Translations under genes and position numbers: made by a program
Notes under the pieces: model-generated
Seen by the model: only the letters and a program-made list of their open reading frames with translations
What the model was told of the DNA's origin: nothing
Databases searched by the model: none
Shown here: positions 13,113-16,236 of the stretch, one piece after another
How the letters are laid out: each line of letters starts with the position of its first letter
Position numbering within the stretch: the first letter of the stretch is position 1
NCBI GenBank assembly: GCA_050331095.1
Contig: JBHJHE010000066.1
Span: 1-16,236 of the forward strand
DNA from: MED-G105 sp050331095
GTDB taxonomy: Bacteria > Pseudomonadota > Alphaproteobacteria > Caulobacterales > Parvularculaceae
Direction: 5' to 3'
DNA length: 16,236 bases

Positions 13113-14246
13113 ATGATGCGGATCTCGCCGATCGGGGTCGAGCTGATCAAGCGCTTCGAAGGCCTTGAGCTCGAATCCTACCAGGACATCGCGGGAATTT
13201 GGACCATCGGCTACGGGCACACCGAAACGGCGGGCCCCAACCAACGCATCACCGAGGACGAGGCCGAGGCGCTGCTGCGCCAGGACCTCGTCTCCCGCGA
13301 GCGCGCGGTGTCGGACCTCACCAACGTGTCGATCAACCAGAATGAGTTCGATGCGCTCGTCTCGTTCGTCTACAATGTCGGCGCGAACGCTTACCGCGGC
13401 TCCACCGCCCGCCGTCGCCTCAACGGCGGCAATCGGCTCGGGGCGGCCGACGCGCTTACCTGGTGGAACAAGTCGACCGTGAACGGCGTTCTGACGCCCG
13501 GTAACGGCCGCACCCGGCTGCGCGCCGCCGAGCGAGCGCTCTTGCTCACGCCCGTCGAACCGCCGGCGATGGCGAACAACGAAGACATTCGCGAAAACAG
13601 CCGCGTCACGCCGATGGAGGATCCGCCGCGGCGCGGCAATCTCGGCGACAGCCGCACGATCCAGGGCGCGACGGTCGCCGGCGGCGCCGGGGTCGCTTCG
13701 TCCAACATGGGCCGCGACAGCGCCCGCGAGCTCGACGAGCTTGAGGAGCGGATCGAGAGCGGCACGGTCATGGAAAGCGGCGAGATGGACGTCGTCGGCG
13801 ATGACGCCGCCGAAGCGCCAGCCGATGATCCTGCGCCGATTGCCGAAGACGACGCGGTCGATCCGCCGGCGAGCGCGCCCGTGGACGAGGAAGAGGTCGA
13901 CGACGGGACGGTTGACGACGAGGCGGCCGACGACGCGGCGATGGATCCGTGCGGCCCCTCGGACGGCGACGTCGACGGCGAGGCGGAAATGTCCTCCGAC
14001 GCCGAACCGTCGGACGTTGAGGATTGTGAGGAGCCGGCGGACGGCGAAGCCGCCGAACGTCCGGCGGCGTCCTCCGACCCGGAGACTAGCGAAGGCGTCT
14101 TGGCCGATGCGCCGGTGGTGCCCGCGGCGCACGACAAGCACGACGCCCACGCCCAGTTACAGCTCGCGCTGATGATCCTGATCGTCCTCGCCGTGGGCTA
14201 CATCATCTTTGCACGGATCGAAGACTGGTTCAGCTACAAGCGCTGA
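13113..14246 (+). CDS. GH24 muramidase-domain protein with acidic linker and C-terminal membrane anchor (SpmX-like architecture)
   Basis: A 377-residue protein. ATG 13113 is preferred because GGGGG (13103-13107) lies five bases upstream; GTG 13107 and ATG 13116 are alternatives. Residues about 5-145 are a phage-T4-type lysozyme domain: GVELIKRFEGLELESYQDIA, GIWTIGYGHTE, FDALVSFVYNVGANAY, TRLRAAERALLL. The catalytic Glu16, Asp25 and Thr31 have the same spacing as T4 lysozyme Glu11, Asp20, Thr26, so the active site is intact. Residues about 200-335 are very acidic and Pro/Ala-rich. A membrane helix spans about 349-369 (LALMILIVLAVGYIIF), with a short YKR tail. There is no signal peptide. Caulobacter SpmX, a polarity factor with a muramidase domain, acidic intermediate region and C-terminal membrane anchor, has the same order but two membrane helices. 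A domesticated phage endolysin is the alternative. Confidence 0.85.
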   Translation: MMRISPIGVELIKRFEGLELESYQDIAGIWTIGYGHTETAGPNQRITEDEAEALLRQDLVSRERAVSDLTNVSINQNEFDALVSFVYNVGANAYRGSTARRRLNGGNRLGAADALTWWNKSTVNGVLTPGNGRTRLRAAERALLLTPVEPPAMANNEDIRENSRVTPMEDPPRRGNLGDSRTIQGATVAGGAGVASSNMGRDSARELDELEERIESGTVMESGEMDVVGDDAAEAPADDPAPIAEDDAVDPPASAPVDEEEVDDGTVDDEAADDAAMDPCGPSDGDVDGEAEMSSDAEPSDVEDCEEPADGEAAERPAASSDPETSEGVLADAPVVPAAHDKHDAHAQLQLALMILIVLAVGYIIFARIEDWFSYKR

Positions 14247-14271
14247 TCTTCGCCCGACGAGCGCGGCGCGC

Positions 14272-15216
14272 TCAGTAACGTCGCGCATTGATGCGCGTCA
14301 CCTGCATCTGGCCGGCGCGCAACGCGTCGATGCGCTCCGCCCATACGTCCGCCATCGTCGCCAGGGCCCGCATTGTGGCCGCGCGTTCCGATGCGCTCGG
14401 GGCACGCAGCGCGAGGTTGTAGGCGGCGCGCCACCGGGCCCACCCTTGCGTGATCCGAGGCAGGAACGCCTGGGTCTCGTCCACGGCCTCGCTCACGTGA
14501 AGGCCGCCTCGCTCCAGCGCTTCGATCGTTTCGTCGACGCTGCGCAAGGCGCCGCGCAGAGGATCGCGAAAACACGCGCGCAGGCGCACGCCCCGACGCG
14601 CCCCGGTGAAGTCGGTAAACGCCGCCGGCGCCCGCGGCTTCAACTGCTCGCCCACGAACAATCCGAACGCGGTTTGATCATTGTCCTTGTGCAGTTCGAA
14701 AAAACACAATGCGCCGTCGGCCCAGGCCCGGCGCAGTTTCGTGGCAGCCTCATCATAGGAGACGACCGAGTAGCGCCCGCGCTTGACGCCGCGACGGGCG
14801 AAGCCGCGCGCGCGCCATTTCGTGCCAACGCGCAAGTCCGCAAGCGGCGCGCCGCGGCCGGCGCCCATGACGGCGACCTTGGCCCGCAAGGGCAGGCCCA
14901 GCGTCCGTGCATGGCGCATCGTCCACGGCGCATCGCCGGGGTCGAGCCGCCCCTCGCCCCACAAAAGCTCCGCGATCGCATCGGCGCGGCCGCCGCGGCG
15001 TTCCAGTCGCTCGACGGCGATGCGCGCGCGCTCTTCTTCGGCGTCGAAGGCGTAGCCCTCCCACCAGGCGTTGAACCACCGCGCCGCAAACTGAAGGTCC
15101 GCGCGCCAATCGCTCGATTTCGGGTGCGGCGCCGCTGTGAGCGGCGCAGGCGTCGGCGGCGCGCTCTCAAAGGGCGCGGCGGCGTATGCGTGGCTGCGCA
15201 ACGGTTGGGACGCCAT
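14272..15216 (-). CDS. Conserved-looking hypothetical protein with weak methyltransferase-like motif
   Basis: A 314-residue protein from ATG 15216, with GAAGGA four bases upstream. I do not recognise the family. Residues 1-35 are Pro/Ala-rich. Residues 36-105 are helical (FAARWFNAWWEGYAFDAEEE, then LLWGEGRLDPGDAPWTMRHA). KVAVMGAGRG (113-122) resembles the glycine-rich loop I of Rossmann-fold methyltransferases. Then VVSYDEAATKLRRAWADGAL and CFFELHKDNDQTAFGLFVGE could be later strands. The C-terminal third is helical and arginine-rich. The usual acidic residue after strand 2 is not evident, so an active SAM enzyme is doubtful. A CtrA-like box lies 74 bases upstream. It converges with the muramidase gene at a gap of 25 bases. 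Confidence 0.65.
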   Translation of the reverse strand: MASQPLRSHAYAAAPFESAPPTPAPLTAAPHPKSSDWRADLQFAARWFNAWWEGYAFDAEEERARIAVERLERRGGRADAIAELLWGEGRLDPGDAPWTMRHARTLGLPLRAKVAVMGAGRGAPLADLRVGTKWRARGFARRGVKRGRYSVVSYDEAATKLRRAWADGALCFFELHKDNDQTAFGLFVGEQLKPRAPAAFTDFTGARRGVRLRACFRDPLRGALRSVDETIEALERGGLHVSEAVDETQAFLPRITQGWARWRAAYNLALRAPSASERAATMRALATMADVWAERIDALRAGQMQVTRINARRY

Positions 15217-15289
15217 CGATCCTTCGCCTCGGCCGCTTGTCGCGTGCGCGTCGACGCGCCGACCAACCTTCGTGATGGCCGGCGAGCGC

Positions 15290-15304
15290 TCAACAATTGG
15301 TTAA
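15290..15304 (-). promoter_or_regulatory. CtrA-like box upstream of the hypothetical gene
   Basis: On the minus strand TTAA-CCAATTG-TTGA matches TTAA-N7-TTAA with one change and also has the TTAACC start favoured in CtrA sites. It lies in the 99-base gap after the MATE gene, 74-88 bases before ATG 15216. It has the same TTAA-N7-TTGA form as the box before fliX. Confidence 0.45.
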
Positions 15305-15315
15305 TGAGAAAGGCC

Positions 15316-16236
15316 TCAAGCCGTTTGCGGGGCCGCCGGCGCGGCGCGCGGCCGCACCAGCGAGCGCAAACGCCATGACAGCGCCAGCGCGGCCGACGAA
15401 ATGCCGACGAGGATGCCCCACCAGACGCCCGCCGCGCCCGCCGGGGTCGCCTGCGACAGCCAGGCCGCGAACGGAAAGCCCACGATCCAATAGCAAACGC
15501 CGGTGATGACCATCGGCGCGCGCACGTCTTTCAGACCGCGGAGCGACTGGTTCGCCGCGACCTGCACGGCGTCGGTGAGCATGAACCCCGCCGCAATCGG
15601 CAGGAACGTCGCGGCGAGCGCCATGAGCTCACGATTGGCGGCGTCCGACGCGTCGAGATAAAGCGCAGTGATCGCCCGGGGCGCGGCGGCCACCGGCGCG
15701 GCGACGAACGAGATAGCGACGACGGCGAAAACGATCGTCAGCGCCGCGGCGCGCCGCACGCCGTCGAGGTCGCCCGCGCCGGCATGCAGGCCCACCCGCA
15801 CGGCGCCTGCGAACGAGATCCCCAGGGGCGCCATGAAGGCGAGCGACGAGACGTTGAGCGCGATCTGGAAGGCGGCCACCTCCGTCGCGCCGATGAGCCC
15901 GACGAGCAGAACCGACCCGTTGAACAGCATGCCCTCGAACGCGGTGGTGATCGAAATCGGCAGACCGAGCGCGAGCACGGCGCGCAGACGTCGCCAGTGC
16001 GGCGTCGCGAAGTCGCGAAAAACCTCGAACGCGCGGGCCGCGCGCTCGCGCGAGGCGTAGAGGCCCAACGCCGCGAACGCCGCGGCGTTGGAGATCGTCG
16101 AGGCTACGCCTGCGCCCACGAGCTCAAGCCGCGGAAAACCGAAACTACCGAAGATCAGGAGATAGGTGAGCGCGGCGTTCTGGACCGGCATGGCGCAAAT
16201 GATCAACAGGGGGACCCGCGCCCGGTCGAGGGCGGC
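15316..16236 (-). CDS. MATE-family efflux transporter, 5' end outside window
   Basis: The frame enters from the right edge and ends at TGA 15316-15318, giving 306 residues of the C-terminal two thirds of a multidrug and toxic compound extrusion transporter, which is usually about 450 residues. YLLIFGSFGFPRLELVGAG followed by VASTISNAAAF is the typical MATE central motif. Later segments include AVLALGLPISITTAFEGMLF, the GATEVAAFQIALNVSSLAFM helix, GISFAGAVRVGLHAGAGDLD and ADAVQ-type residues (MLTDAVQVAANQSLRGLKD). These are characteristic of the second half. It would export cationic compounds in exchange for Na+ or H+. No link to the flagellar genes is evident. Confidence 0.92.
   Translation of the reverse strand, partial: AALDRARVPLLIICAMPVQNAALTYLLIFGSFGFPRLELVGAGVASTISNAAAFAALGLYASRERAARAFEVFRDFATPHWRRLRAVLALGLPISITTAFEGMLFNGSVLLVGLIGATEVAAFQIALNVSSLAFMAPLGISFAGAVRVGLHAGAGDLDGVRRAAALTIVFAVVAISFVAAPVAAAPRAITALYLDASDAANRELMALAATFLPIAAGFMLTDAVQVAANQSLRGLKDVRAPMVITGVCYWIVGFPFAAWLSQATPAGAAGVWWGILVGISSAALALSWRLRSLVRPRAAPAAPQTA

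Noticed and set aside
13050..14150. A 366-residue minus-strand gene
   Set aside because: It mirrors the muramidase gene. Its valine/arginine/aspartate-rich sequence reflects antisense translation of the acidic linker and has no recognisable domain.
1..16236. CRISPR arrays, tRNA or rRNA genes, insertion sequences or prophage modules
   Set aside because: No regularly spaced repeats, cloverleaf-like arms, transposase motifs or terminal repeats were seen. The lysozyme domain has no holin, terminase or structural phage genes around it.

Overview
The window is GC-rich chromosomal DNA from a flagellated alphaproteobacterium, most likely of the Caulobacterales/Parvularculales type. This rests on gene content: fliX divergent from flgI, flgI followed by a stand-alone rod-binding protein (CheL) and a FlbY/FlgN-like gene, a fliL-fliM-DUF6468-motE operon, the alphaproteobacterial low-cysteine form of DksA, sigma-54 promoters before flagellar operons, and several CtrA-like TTAA-N7-TTAA half-matched boxes. 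No phage, IS, CRISPR, rRNA or tRNA was seen.

Layout. Positions 1-79 hold the last codons of an upstream gene, possibly a DEAD-box helicase. Positions 193-1254 (+) encode a GGDEF diguanylate cyclase, which converges on a five-gene minus-strand operon across a long hairpin at about 1315-1363. That operon reads 5842 down to 1357: fliL, fliM, a DUF6468 membrane coiled-coil protein, a MotE-family protein and a large TPR protein. Every junction is an overlap. Divergent from it is the plus-strand rod and ring operon flgF-flgG-flgA-flgH (6070-9007), behind a sigma-54 promoter and a palindrome resembling a FlbD/ftr site. A DCC-family thiol protein and dksA follow on the minus strand. Then comes fliX (-) divergent from flgI-cheL-flbY (+), with another sigma-54 promoter, an ftr-like half site and a CtrA-like box in the shared region.

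After a terminator and about 320 bp of structured non-coding DNA comes a GH24 muramidase-domain protein with a long acidic linker and a C-terminal membrane anchor, an architecture like Caulobacter SpmX. The right end has a minus-strand gene with a weak methyltransferase-like motif and a 5'-truncated MATE transporter.

Together the flagellar genes cover the switch (FliM), stator-associated proteins (FliL, MotE, TPR protein), the distal and proximal rod (FlgF, FlgG), the P ring (FlgI, FlgA) and L ring (FlgH), a rod-assembly factor (CheL), a probable export chaperone (FlbY) and the regulator FliX that couples basal-body assembly to FlbD/sigma-54 transcription.

The most unusual observation is in flbY. 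The frame is broken by two TAG codons five codons apart at positions where glutamate is plausible, yet the same frame stays open and coding-like for 47 more codons, to a TGA that sits inside the operon terminator hairpin.
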